Both the position numbers and the translations under genes were made by a program. Shown here piece after piece: positions 34,381 to 42,540 of a stretch of 64,000 bases of DNA. The notes under the pieces are model-generated. The model did no database searches. It saw nothing but the letters and a program-made list of their open reading frames with translations, and was not told the DNA's origin. Location of the stretch: the NCBI RefSeq assembly GCF_020150815.1, contig NZ_CP083723.1:2542001-2606000 (forward strand), written 5' to 3'. Numbering within the stretch: the stretch's first letter is position 1; each line of letters starts with the position of its first letter. Origin of the DNA: Haloprofundus salilacus. Its GTDB lineage: Archaea > Halobacteriota > Halobacteria > Halobacteriales > Haloferacaceae.

Positions 34381-34488
34381 GCGGCGGGTCGGTGCAACGA
34401 TGTCAGTGACACGATTAGTTCGGGGTCCACGCGACGGACAGTCCGGTATTTTTGGTAAGGCCCCTCCCTCGTCTCATCTCGTGCTCCG

Positions 34489-35568
34489 CTACTGCTTCAG
34501 ACCGCTACCGGTGAGCGGAACGACCACGTCGTCGTCGGCGTCGAGGACGCCGCGTTCGCGGTAGGCCCGGAGCGCGGCGGGTGCGACGGCGCAAGTCGGT
34601 TCGGTGTAGAAGCCGGCGCGGTGAAGCGCGTCGAGTTCCTTGGCGACGGCCGACTCCCCGAGGGCGATGGCGTCGCCGTCGGTGTCGTCGATTGCGCCGA
34701 GAATCGCCTCGCGCTGCACCGGCTCTCGAATCTGGATGCCGTCGGCGACGTCGTTGGTCTCCGGGTCGCCGTCACCGTGGAGTTCGGCGGCGATGGGGGC
34801 GTAGCCCGCCGCCTGCGCGCCGAGCAGTCGCGGCATACGGTCGGTCCACCCGGCGTCGTAGAGCGCGCGGAAGCCGTAGTAGGCGCCGAGAAACAGCGTC
34901 CCGTGGCCCAGCGGCGTCACGACGGCGTCGGGAACGTCCCAATCGCGCTGGAGCGCCGTTTCGTAGGCGAACGTCGCCGTTCCGGCGAAGAACGCCGGGT
35001 TCCACGCGTGGCTGGCGTACCAGCCGTCGCCGGATTCGACGGCCGAGAGGCAGGCGTCGGTCACGTCCTGCCGCGAGCCTTCGACGCGCACCGGCGTCGC
35101 CCCCGTGCGTTCGATAGCGCGGAGTTTCGATGCCTTCACCGACGCCGGGACGTAGATTTCGGCGTCGATGCCCGAGCGGGCGGCGTAGGTGGCGATCGCC
35201 GCGCCCGCGTTGCCCGACGAATCTTCGACGACCGTGTCGACGCCGAGTTCGACCGCCCGTGAGAGCGTCGTCGTCGCGCCGCGGTCTTTGAAACTCCCTG
35301 TCGGAAAGACGTATTCGAGTTTGAACTGCGCGTTCCACCCCTCCGCAGCGACGAGCGGGGTCGTCCCCTCGCCGAGCGAGACGCGGCGCTCGACGGGGAT
35401 GAACTCCGAAAACGACCAGAGCCCGTCTCGGACGTCGAACGCCGCCGGGTCGGGCGCGGGACCGTCGGGGAGCGGACGGTCGGCGAATTCGAGCGGATGG
35501 CCGCACTCGCAGCGCCAGCGGTCCTCGTACGTTCGGCCGCAGTCGGGACAGGCGAGGTGGGTTGGCAT
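34489..35568 (-). CDS. Threonine-synthase-like PLP-dependent enzyme
   Basis: The 359-residue protein has an N-terminal zinc ribbon (CPDCGRTYEDRWRCECGHPL), then a fold-type II PLP domain with LGEGTTPLV, the Lys in FPTGSFKDRGATTTLSRA, the phosphate loop in SSGNAGAAIATYAARSG, and a C-terminal PLTGSGLKQ. This is the pattern of threonine synthase and its haloarchaeal paralogues. Because haloarchaea carry several ThrC paralogues, I cannot say whether this is the main enzyme making threonine from phosphohomoserine; the C-terminus lacks the usual substrate-binding extension seen in longer enzymes. ATG 35568 is the start. It is convergent with the DUF7511-like gene. Confidence 0.85.
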   Translation of the reverse strand: MPTHLACPDCGRTYEDRWRCECGHPLEFADRPLPDGPAPDPAAFDVRDGLWSFSEFIPVERRVSLGEGTTPLVAAEGWNAQFKLEYVFPTGSFKDRGATTTLSRAVELGVDTVVEDSSGNAGAAIATYAARSGIDAEIYVPASVKASKLRAIERTGATPVRVEGSRQDVTDACLSAVESGDGWYASHAWNPAFFAGTATFAYETALQRDWDVPDAVVTPLGHGTLFLGAYYGFRALYDAGWTDRMPRLLGAQAAGYAPIAAELHGDGDPETNDVADGIQIREPVQREAILGAIDDTDGDAIALGESAVAKELDALHRAGFYTEPTCAVAPAALRAYRERGVLDADDDVVVPLTGSGLKQ

Positions 35569-35694
35569 ACTCCCGTAGCTTCGGCCTATGAACCAGTAAC
35601 TGACGGTTCGGGAGTCGTAGGCAGTGCATAGAAGTTTAGCACCAGTTGTCGACCGCGAGCGAGGCCGGAGGCCGAGCGGACGACTTTGCCGTCC

Positions 35695-35714
35695 ACGCAG
35701 AGTAAAAGCTGCGT
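35695..35714 (-). terminator. Small hairpin at the end of the deacylase gene
   Basis: ACGCAG (35695-35700) and CTGCGT (35709-35714) are inverted arms around an A-rich eight-base loop, ending at the stop codon of the deacylase-like gene on the minus strand. It may serve as a termination structure; the stem is only 6 bp, so this is weak. Confidence 0.35.
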
Positions 35715-36673
35715 CAGACTGAGTCGATGTCCACGCCTACGGAACAGACGTACTCGCCGGTTGCGACCTGCGGGAGTCGGCGCGAACGCCAGAAGATGCC
35801 CGCGTTGTCCGCGGTAACGCGGCCTTTCAGCTGTCCGAACACGTCCGTCACCTCGAACAGCGTCTCTCCGGCGGAGACGCGGTCGCCGAGGTCGCACCTG
35901 AACTCGACGAGACCGCCGGCAGGCGAGCCGTACTGGTCGAAGCCGCCGGCGCGGGTCTGCGGGCTGCGCTCGACGTCGCCGTCGAGGAAGCCGTAGTCGT
36001 GGAGGACGTTGAAGATGCCACGGACGCCGAGCCGAATGCTCTCGTCGTCCCAACCGACGCAGCCGCCGAGCTCCGGGTCGATGGTCGGAATCCCCTCGTC
36101 GGGACCAGCGCGGGCGAGTTGGCCGTCCGGACCCTTCTGGTCGAGGATGTAGCCGCAACCGAACGTCTTCGCGAGGTCGAGACACTCGCGGTGGAGGCGG
36201 TGCCGCGGCCCGCAGCGGACGCGAACCTCGTTTATCATCCGGCTGGTCGAGCCCTGGTGGAGGTCGAGGATGAGGTCCGCGCGGGTCGCAGCGTCGAACG
36301 TCGCCGCCGCGATGCGCTCGGTCGAGGTGCCGTTCTCGTCGCCGGGGTACGCCCGGTTCATTTTCGTGTCGTCGATGGGGTTTCGGTGTTCGGCGACCTG
36401 GAAGGCGTGGTAGTTGACGATGCCGACGACGAGTATCGTTCCCGACAGTTCGGCCGGGTCTATCCGCGGAATCGCTCGCTTCACGACGCCGACGCCGTTC
36501 AGTTCGTCGCCGTCGCTCGCCGCCTGAATGTAGAGAGTTTTGCCGTCGCGAACGCCGTTTATCACCGCGACGGGGAGTCCGACCGTGGTCCCATCGCGGG
36601 TTTCACCGACCTCGAGTCGGCCCGTAGCGAACTCGCCGGGAGCCGCGCTCGCGGTTCCGAGCGTCGTCTTCAT
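35714..36673 (-). CDS. Succinylglutamate desuccinylase/aspartoacylase-family protein
   Basis: The 319-residue M14-like zinc-carboxypeptidase fold protein has AASDGDELNGVGVVKRAIP, the second metal block LDLHQGSTSRMINEVR with a His, an EGIPTIDPELGG loop for the Glu/substrate site, and the C-terminal beta-rich domain starting SPQTRAGGFDQYGSPAGGLVEFRCDLGDRV. In the AstE/AspA family the first block is normally H-G-D/E-E, but here a Ser takes the first position (SDGDE), so one expected zinc ligand is replaced. ATG 36673 is preferred: a CCTAAAGG TATA-like element (minus) lies about 27 bp ahead; an in-frame ATG at 36757 would add 28 residues. The substrate is unknown. Confidence 0.82.
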   Translation of the reverse strand: MKTTLGTASAAPGEFATGRLEVGETRDGTTVGLPVAVINGVRDGKTLYIQAASDGDELNGVGVVKRAIPRIDPAELSGTILVVGIVNYHAFQVAEHRNPIDDTKMNRAYPGDENGTSTERIAAATFDAATRADLILDLHQGSTSRMINEVRVRCGPRHRLHRECLDLAKTFGCGYILDQKGPDGQLARAGPDEGIPTIDPELGGCVGWDDESIRLGVRGIFNVLHDYGFLDGDVERSPQTRAGGFDQYGSPAGGLVEFRCDLGDRVSAGETLFEVTDVFGQLKGRVTADNAGIFWRSRRLPQVATGEYVCSVGVDIDSV

Positions 36674-36777
36674 TATCCGATGGACGAACGCACCCGCCTT
36701 TAGGGGTTCGGTCGTCGAGAGCGAGGCCGCCGCTCCCGAACTGATCGACCCGGCCATTCGTCGGTCGAGTCCAAAAC

Positions 36778-36787
36778 TTTATCATAT
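36778..36787 (+). promoter_or_regulatory. TATA-like element of the DUF7504-like/CHAT pair
   Basis: TTTATCATAT lies 23-32 bp ahead of ATG 36810, at the spacing expected of a haloarchaeal TATA box with a leaderless transcript. It sits on the far side of the divergent deacylase gene promoter. Confidence 0.5.
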
Positions 36788-36809
36788 ACGTTATCTAACA
36801 AAAGAGGAA

Positions 36810-37487
36810 ATGCGTGTCGAGGGCCGGAGTCGCGGGGAGGAGGCGGTAGATCCCCTCCGAGGGGAGTTGATGCGTTTGAAAGAGCGAGGCTGCAACCTGC
36901 TGGTCACCGGTGCGGTGTCCGAGTCGGTGACCGCACGGGCGACGCAACGGCTCCTCGGTTCGCCGGTCGAAGAGCGAAAGCGACTGGTCACGCTCACGGA
37001 CACGCCGACGAGCGCTGTCGACTCCCGCCTCCCTATCGGCGTCTCCGCCGACGATGCGGACGTGAGGGTCATCGAGCGACAACGCGTCGAGCGGTCGGCA
37101 GCCGAGGCGGTGGAACGTGGGGATGGCGGCGGCGACGCCGAACTTCGGCGACTCGAAGGCGAAATCTCTCGCGCCATCGCTTCGCTGGACGACGGCAGCG
37201 GGTTCGGTCCGGCCGAACTTCGCCTCTCCGTCGACTCGATAGGCGCCCTCTTGGAGACGTACGACGCCCACCGGATCCGCGAGTTCCTTCAACGAGTCTG
37301 CGACACCGTCGAAGACAGCAACGGGATGGGTCATTACCACCTGCCGCTCTCCGACGACAGCCGGCGGGTTCAGCAGCTCGAAAGCGTGTTCGACGCCCGC
37401 ATCGAACTCCGACAGCGCGAACCGTTCGGTCCGGAGCAGCGGTGGCACGTGCCGGGGTACGGCACGACGGGGTGGATACAGATATGA
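36810..37487 (+). CDS. RecA-fold-like haloarchaeal protein (DUF7504-like), partner of the CHAT protein
   Basis: The 225-residue protein has no Walker A motif but shows an alternating strand/helix pattern like a degenerate RecA-type domain: LKERGCNLLVTGAVSESVTARATQRLLGSPVEERKRLVTLTDT, then a Cys-poor, acidic middle, SRAIASLDDGSGFGPAELRLSVDSIGALLETYDAHRIREFLQRVCDTVEDSNGMGHYHLPL, and a conserved C-terminal WHVPGYGTTGWIQI. I recall this architecture as a Halobacteria-specific family (DUF7504), function unknown. The gene ends 10 bp before the CHAT gene, so they form an operon. The NLLVTG strand and the following VTLTD segment resemble sensor proteins that report to proteases. Start ATG 36810. Confidence 0.75.
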   Translation: MRVEGRSRGEEAVDPLRGELMRLKERGCNLLVTGAVSESVTARATQRLLGSPVEERKRLVTLTDTPTSAVDSRLPIGVSADDADVRVIERQRVERSAAEAVERGDGGGDAELRRLEGEISRAIASLDDGSGFGPAELRLSVDSIGALLETYDAHRIREFLQRVCDTVEDSNGMGHYHLPLSDDSRRVQQLESVFDARIELRQREPFGPEQRWHVPGYGTTGWIQI

Positions 37488-37497
37488 GGGGATTCTC

Positions 37498-39618
37498 GTG
37501 ACCTCCCTCCACTGCGTCGAGTTGGCCGACCGGGACGGCGTCTGTCTCGTCGACGGCATCGAGAACGCCCGCTTCGAGTTGTACACGTCGGGTCCGGTCA
37601 CGGCCGCAGAGGCCGAGTCGTCGGCCTTTTATTTCCCGGTCGATTTTGCCGTCGAACTCCGCACGTCGTCGCTGAAGCTGCCGAAACTGACCGGCGCTAT
37701 CGTCCGCGGACAGGACGGTCGAACCCTCACGCAGTCGATGAACCGCCGAGGCGTCGACCTCGACGTCGGCGCGTACGACATCGAAGTGACGACGGCACCG
37801 ATGAAGCTGTTCGTCGTCGTCGACGCCGCCGTCTCGATACGCTACGGCGAGCGGAGTACGACCTTCGAGTTCGGCGAACCAACGCGGGTCTCCGTCGGCG
37901 CGCGGTCGTTCCACGAGCGGCCGGCGGGAACCGTCGTGACGCCCGACGACCCGGAATCGACGATGCGCGCCATCTCGTTTCTGGGGTCGGCGTTGAAGAC
38001 GACGACGCCCGAACGGTCGTTTCCGACGCTTCGGGGACACCCGCCACTCGTCGAACGCGGCGAGACGTTCGACGCGCCCGACCACCTCCGGACGCCGGAG
38101 ACGGGCGTAACGCTGGTGCTGCCGCCCGAGCGCACGGCGGTGTACGCCAGCGCGCCGCTGGCGTACTACCTCGGCGCGACAGTCGTTCCGGGGTCGGAGG
38201 CGCGACTCGAACTCGCCGGGTGGGAGTTCCCGCTCGCCCCCGGCGGCGACGTGGAGCGCGGACTGGGTCAGACGCTCAGACAGGTGTTCTTCCTCGACTG
38301 TCTCACGCGCACGGAGGGGTACTATCCGGTCGACCTCCACGAGCGCCACGCGGTCGAGACGGCGTTCGACGTGGCGTTCGAGGCGCTGTACGAGTTGCCG
38401 CTGGACGAGCAACTCGCCGAGTACCTCTCGATGCCGTTCGGAGATCTCGAACCGCATCTCCCGGCGTGGAACCTCACGACCGACGTTCGACCGACGCAGG
38501 AGAATGTCGAGATGCTCCCGTTCGTTGCCAACGACCTCTCGCTGGTGCGCTGTCCCGACCGACTGTCGCTCACCCCGCCGGAGCCAGAACCGAAGGCGGT
38601 AACAGATTTCTTCCGTCAGAGTACTCGGGGGCCCGCAGCGGGAGAGACGGACGACACGTTCGTCCGCGGTGCGTCCGAGGCCGGGGAAGGAGAAGAGATA
38701 GTCCACCCGCGGCCCGCAGAGACGGTCGAACACGCGTGGGTCGGCGAGGGGTTCCCGCTGGGGGCGAGCAAAGCGACGGCGGCGTCGTACCGCCGCCGCC
38801 TCGAACGCGACGTCGCCGACCGGACGAGCATCGACATCACCGTCGTCTGCAACGACGAACAGATGCGCGAGGAAGGCGTCGTCGCCGAACTGTACGGACT
38901 CCGTGATCTGCTGCAGTTCGAAATCGACATCCGGTACGACCTGACCTGCGAGGAGTTGGCCGCCCTGCTCTCGCGTCCGACGAACTTCCTTCACTACGTC
39001 GGCCACGTCGACCGCCGCGGGATGCAGTGCGCCGACGGCTTCCTCGACGCGCGGGAACTCGACGACGTGGCCGTCGAGTCGTTCCTGCTCAACGCTTGCA
39101 GTTCGTACAAACAGGGCGAGGCGCTCGTCGAACGCGGAAGCTACGGGGGCGTCGTGACGCTCTCGGACGTGGCGAACACGACGGCGACGAAGTTAGGACA
39201 GACGCTTGCCCGACTGCTGAACTGCGGATTCACCCTCCGTTCGGCGCTGACGATCGCGCAGCAGGAAGTGTTCACCGCGAATCGGTACATCGTACTCGGC
39301 GACGGCGGGTTGTCGCTGTGTCAGAACGAGAGCGGTGTGCCCGGAGTCTTACAGATAGAACCGTGCGGAGAGAACACGTTCGAAATTGAACTTGAGTACT
39401 ACCCTGTGAAGTCTTACGACTTGGGGAGTTTGGTTAAACCGCTCTTGGACGCTGTGGACCGCCATCACTTAGCGACGGGAACAGTCGGAAAGTTCGAGAT
39501 AGGTGCCGAGGAACTGAAGAACTTCCTCGAGTTGGAACGGGCACCCGTGAAAATCGGTGGGTCCCTGCAGTGGAGTGACGAACTCAGCGTTGAGTTTCCG
39601 GGTAACTTCGGTCTGTAA
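37498..39618 (+). CDS. CHAT-type caspase-like protease domain protein
   Basis: The 706-residue protein is acidic. Residues 1-400 have no family I recognise but contain beta-rich segments. Residues 440-600 match the CHAT (caspase HetF-associated) fold: strand DITVVC, RPTNFLHYVGH with catalytic His503, then VESFLLNACSSYKQGEALVERG with nucleophile Cys534, VVTLSDVANTTATKLGQTLARLL and the helix RSALTIAQQEV. The His-Cys spacing of 31 residues is normal for the fold. A C-terminal beta domain (CGENTFEIELEYYPVKSYDLG) follows. The start GTG 37498 comes 10 bp after the RecA-like gene. A convergent small peptide gene abuts the stop codon. Function is inferred as a regulated endopeptidase. Confidence 0.75.
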   Translation: MTSLHCVELADRDGVCLVDGIENARFELYTSGPVTAAEAESSAFYFPVDFAVELRTSSLKLPKLTGAIVRGQDGRTLTQSMNRRGVDLDVGAYDIEVTTAPMKLFVVVDAAVSIRYGERSTTFEFGEPTRVSVGARSFHERPAGTVVTPDDPESTMRAISFLGSALKTTTPERSFPTLRGHPPLVERGETFDAPDHLRTPETGVTLVLPPERTAVYASAPLAYYLGATVVPGSEARLELAGWEFPLAPGGDVERGLGQTLRQVFFLDCLTRTEGYYPVDLHERHAVETAFDVAFEALYELPLDEQLAEYLSMPFGDLEPHLPAWNLTTDVRPTQENVEMLPFVANDLSLVRCPDRLSLTPPEPEPKAVTDFFRQSTRGPAAGETDDTFVRGASEAGEGEEIVHPRPAETVEHAWVGEGFPLGASKATAASYRRRLERDVADRTSIDITVVCNDEQMREEGVVAELYGLRDLLQFEIDIRYDLTCEELAALLSRPTNFLHYVGHVDRRGMQCADGFLDARELDDVAVESFLLNACSSYKQGEALVERGSYGGVVTLSDVANTTATKLGQTLARLLNCGFTLRSALTIAQQEVFTANRYIVLGDGGLSLCQNESGVPGVLQIEPCGENTFEIELEYYPVKSYDLGSLVKPLLDAVDRHHLATGTVGKFEIGAEELKNFLELERAPVKIGGSLQWSDELSVEFPGNFGL

Positions 39619-39753
39619 TTACGGACCGTTGGTACAGAACGCGTTGTTCGCCGCCACGGTCCCCGCCTGCGACAGCAGGAGCATCATCGTGAACAGGACG
39701 CCGATCATTCGTGGGTGGTCGCGCAGGTAATTTGCGATTGGTTGTTCGCTCAT
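39619..39753 (-). CDS. DUF7503-like 44-residue single-helix peptide with Cys tail
   Basis: The reverse frame encodes MSEQPIANYLRDHPRM, a helix IGVLFTMMLLLSQAGTVAA and a tail NNAFCTNGP ending with a stop that abuts the CHAT stop codon. The segment pattern fits a small haloarchaeal family I recall as DUF7503. A basic N-terminus before the helix and a possible signal-peptidase-like AxA region (VAA) suggest membrane insertion or export, leaving a Cys-containing tail outside. Its start is preceded (39754-39842) by AT-rich DNA (TTTAATTAACTAAAATAATC and TATAAATATA), well suited for a strong promoter. It is likely to be functionally tied to the CHAT pair. Confidence 0.65.
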   Translation of the reverse strand: MSEQPIANYLRDHPRMIGVLFTMMLLLSQAGTVAANNAFCTNGP

Positions 39754-39842
39754 GTACATCAACCACAATTCGGGATGGAGAAATTTAATTAACTAAAATA
39801 ATCTTATAAATATATAGTGCTAAAAACCACGACACTTCTCGC
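39754..39842. promoter_or_regulatory. AT-rich divergent promoter region
   Basis: This 89 bp gap is far richer in A/T than the rest of the window and carries TTTAATTAAC, AAAATAATC and TTATAAATATAT tracts. It can serve TATA boxes for both the small peptide gene (minus) and the MFS gene (plus), whose start is GTG 39843. Confidence 0.55.
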
Positions 39843-41234
39843 GTGAGCATATCATCTCCGACGACAAAAGACTCCTCCGGAGATGATGCGATCCCGTTAG
39901 TACCGAGTAGTTTTGAGCGCCGCTACGTATCTACGGGCATGCAGCAACGCGAAGACGCCGATCCGTTCTCGCCGTTCAAGCAGTTCTTCGCGCTGGAGGG
40001 CGACGTGCTGGTTCTCTCGGTGGCGATGTTCGCGTTCAGCCTCGGGTTCCAGATGACGGGTCGCTACATGCCCCGGTACATGAGCGTCATCGGGGCCGGA
40101 AGCGTCGCCATCGGTCTCTACGGGAGTTTCGGCAACCTCATCAGCGCCGTCTACCCGTACCCCGGCGGAGCGCTGTCGGACCGCATCGGGTCGCGGGTGG
40201 CGCTGACGCTGTTCGGTCTCGCTTCGACGGTCGGCTTCGTCCTCTGGTATTTCGCCGGGTCACTGACCGAAATCGCCGTCGGACCGACCAACCTCGCCAT
40301 CGTCGTCATCTTCCTCGGCTTGGCGCTCTCGCAGGCGTGGAAGTCGTTCGGGCTGGGGGCGACGTTCGCCATCGTCAAGCAGAGCGTCTCCGCGGACCGT
40401 CTCGCGACGGGGTTCGCGAGCACCGAGACGTTTCGACGGACGGCGTTTCTGCTCGGCCCGCTCGTCGCCGCCGGACTGCTGGCGACGTACCCCTTCGAGG
40501 TGGGTTTCGGCTACGTGCTGTTGGTCGCCGCCGCGTTCGGTCTCGTCGCCACCGTCGCCCAGCACTTCCTCTACGACTCCTCCGAGGACAGTTTCGGCAA
40601 GTCGTTTTCGGGTCTCAAGGCGGTTCTCGACGACCTGCGGGGACTGCCCGAACCGCTCCGACCGCTGCTCATCGCCGATACGCTCGTCCGCTTCGCCAAC
40701 GGGATGGTGTACGTTTTCTTCGTCATTGTCGTCACCGAGTTTCTCGACGTGGGTGCGACGCTGCCGGTCGTGGGGGCGCTCAACCCCGACGCGTACTTCG
40801 GCGTGCTTCTGGCCGTCGAGATGGCCGTCGCGCTGCTCGTGATGGTTCCGGTCGCCAAACTCGCTCGGCGGGTGGGTCTGAAACCGGTCGTTGCGCTCGG
40901 CTTCGCCGTCTACGCCGTGTTTCCGGCGCTGCTGATTCTCTCGCCCCCGAACGCGGCGGTGCTCGCCGTCCTCTTCGCGTTCTCGGGGCTTCGGTTCGCC
41001 GGACTCCCCGCGCACAAGGCTCTCATCGTCGGCCCGGCCGAGCGCGACGCGGGCGGGCGAGTGACCGGGTCGTACTACCTCGTCCGCAACGCGGTGACCA
41101 TCCCGAGCGCCGTCGTCGGCGGGTGGCTGTACGCCTCCTCGCCGACGCTGGCGTTCGGTGTCGCGACGGTCGTCGGCGTGCTCGGGACGGCGTACTTCCT
41201 CGTCTTCGGCGAGGAGTTCGCCGCGTACGCGTGA
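39843..41234 (+). CDS. MFS-family transporter
   Basis: The 463-residue protein has about 12 helices in two six-helix halves: the first half contains LSVAMFAFSLGFQMTGRYMPRYMSVIG, GGALSDRIGSRVALTLFGL (the MFS motif A G-x3-D-R-x-G-x-R/K), and the second ends LAFGVATVVGVLGTAYFLVFG. Similar haloarchaeal MFS exporters are common and substrates are unknown. The GTG at 39843 is the first start; ATG 39939 (MQQREDADPFSPFKQFFALEG) begins the conserved part and is an equally good start since the first 32 residues are disordered. It is divergent from the DUF7503-like peptide gene. Confidence 0.85.
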   Translation: MSISSPTTKDSSGDDAIPLVPSSFERRYVSTGMQQREDADPFSPFKQFFALEGDVLVLSVAMFAFSLGFQMTGRYMPRYMSVIGAGSVAIGLYGSFGNLISAVYPYPGGALSDRIGSRVALTLFGLASTVGFVLWYFAGSLTEIAVGPTNLAIVVIFLGLALSQAWKSFGLGATFAIVKQSVSADRLATGFASTETFRRTAFLLGPLVAAGLLATYPFEVGFGYVLLVAAAFGLVATVAQHFLYDSSEDSFGKSFSGLKAVLDDLRGLPEPLRPLLIADTLVRFANGMVYVFFVIVVTEFLDVGATLPVVGALNPDAYFGVLLAVEMAVALLVMVPVAKLARRVGLKPVVALGFAVYAVFPALLILSPPNAAVLAVLFAFSGLRFAGLPAHKALIVGPAERDAGGRVTGSYYLVRNAVTIPSAVVGGWLYASSPTLAFGVATVVGVLGTAYFLVFGEEFAAYA

Positions 41235-41312
41235 CCGGCGTCTGCGTGTAATGGACTGTGAGTTGACAATCCCGACTCGCTACTTTTGTCGCTCCGTCCG
41301 GTAGTCACCGTC

Positions 41313-41990
41313 ATGGGTATCGTCACCGAGTTCTCGATTCCGGCCGAGTCGTTCGCGCTCTCGCAGACCTTCGACCGCGTCCCCGACCTACTCGTCGAGG
41401 TCGACCGCCTCGCGACGCACAGTCGCGAGTGGGTGCTTCCGTTCTTCTGGGCGTCCAGCGAGACCGAATCGGCAGCCGTGGTCCGGGAGGCGATTGAGGC
41501 GGACCCAACCGTGAAGGAACTCAACGTCGTCGACGCGTGGGAATCGGTCGCGCTCTACAACGTCCACTGGAGCGAGGAGGTCCAGCAGTTGGTCGACGAG
41601 ATCATCGACCAGCACGGTATCGTCCTCTCGGCGGAGGCGCACGACGGTCTGTGGTCGCTCAAAATTCGATTTATCGACCGGTCGATGTTCGACGACTTCC
41701 GGGCGTACTTCGCCGACCACGATCTGACGTTCGAGTTAGAGCGCATTCACGAGATGCAGGAACCGAAACAGCGCGAATACGGACTGACGCCGCCGCAGCG
41801 GGAGACGCTCGTCGCCGCCTTCGAGATGGGCTACTTCACCGTCCCCCGGAAGGCGAATATCACCGATTTGGCCGACGAACTCGGCGTGTCGCCGAACGCG
41901 GTCTCTCAGCGGCTTCGACGAGCGAACGCTGCGCTCGTGCAGAACGCGCTACTGATCGACGAGCAGGACGACGGGAGAACGGAGTCCTGA
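41313..41990 (+). CDS. Bat-type regulator with C-terminal HTH-10 domain
   Basis: The 225-residue protein has an N-terminal beta-rich bacterio-opsin-activator-like region (VTEFSIPAESFALSQTFDRVPDLLVEVDRLATHSREWVLPFFW) and a C-terminal HTH-10 (YGLTPPQRETLVAAFEMGYFTVPRKANITDLADELGVSPNAVSQRLRRANAALVQNALL). This is the common haloarchaeal Bat-like regulator class lacking a sensor domain, acting probably as a transcriptional activator. ATG 41313 is used. It follows the MFS gene by 78 bp on the same strand, so it may control that transporter. An inverted repeat of 10 bp arms lies downstream. Confidence 0.88.
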   Translation: MGIVTEFSIPAESFALSQTFDRVPDLLVEVDRLATHSREWVLPFFWASSETESAAVVREAIEADPTVKELNVVDAWESVALYNVHWSEEVQQLVDEIIDQHGIVLSAEAHDGLWSLKIRFIDRSMFDDFRAYFADHDLTFELERIHEMQEPKQREYGLTPPQRETLVAAFEMGYFTVPRKANITDLADELGVSPNAVSQRLRRANAALVQNALLIDEQDDGRTES

Positions 41991-42021
41991 CGACCGATCG
42001 GCGGACTGATTCACAGTGAAC

Positions 42022-42056
42022 GGTCGCCGACGGACCGATCACTGTCGTCGGCGACC
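42022..42056. terminator. 10 bp inverted repeat after the HTH-10 gene
   Basis: GGTCGCCGAC (42022-42031) and GTCGGCGACC (42047-42056) are perfect inverted arms with a 15 bp spacer, 31 bp after the HTH-10 stop and 52 bp before the next gene. It may terminate transcription or be an operator for the DUF7344-like gene; the sequence cannot decide. Confidence 0.5.
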
Positions 42057-42107
42057 TTCAGAGTTGAGGGCGTGGCGTCAAGGGGGTAGAGATGCTGAGA
42101 GTACTTC

Positions 42108-42482
42108 ATGAGCGAACCGACGGTGACCGACTACCCCGATAGAAGCGAACTCGACGCAGACGGGTGCGACGAACTGTTCGATTCACTCGCCGCCGCCCGC
42201 CGACGCGCGGTTCTGCTCGAACTCGCCGAGCGCGGGGGTCCGCTGTCGATAGACGACCTGACGCGCGCACTGGTCGAGCGACGCGACCGCCGCGTCGCCC
42301 AGTACACGCAGTTCGACGAAACGACGACTGAGCGGGTCGAGCGCCTTCGAATCGACCTGTACCACGTCCACCTACCGAAGCTAGCGGCTGCCGACCTCGT
42401 CGCGTTCGACCACGAGACGCGGCGGGTCTCGACGACCGAGCGAACGTCTGCCGGCGTCGACTTCATCGACGAACTGCAGTAG
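42108..42482 (+). CDS. DUF7344-like winged-helix protein
   Basis: The 124-residue protein is a winged helix: CDELFDSLAAARRRAVLLELAERGGPLSIDDLTRAL, then VERLRIDLYHVHLPKLAAADLVAFDHETRRV with a short basic/acidic wing and C-terminal FIDELQ. I recall this family in haloarchaea as DUF7344, small HTH regulators often near signal-transduction genes. ATG 42108 is used; there is a GAGAGTACTTC region before it. Acidic N-terminus. Its target is unknown; it is followed by a small membrane protein gene on the same strand after 58 bp. Confidence 0.8.
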   Translation: MSEPTVTDYPDRSELDADGCDELFDSLAAARRRAVLLELAERGGPLSIDDLTRALVERRDRRVAQYTQFDETTTERVERLRIDLYHVHLPKLAAADLVAFDHETRRVSTTERTSAGVDFIDELQ

Positions 42483-42540
42483 CCGCCGAGGGCCGTCCCG
42501 AGGCGACGGGATTTTGAGCCACTGGGACGATGTTCTAGAC

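Noticed and set aside
42060-42107. GATGCTGAGAG before the DUF7344-like gene, reminiscent of a thi-box (TPP riboswitch) fragment
   Set aside because: The other conserved helices of a TPP riboswitch are missing and the distance to the start is too short; no thiamine gene follows.
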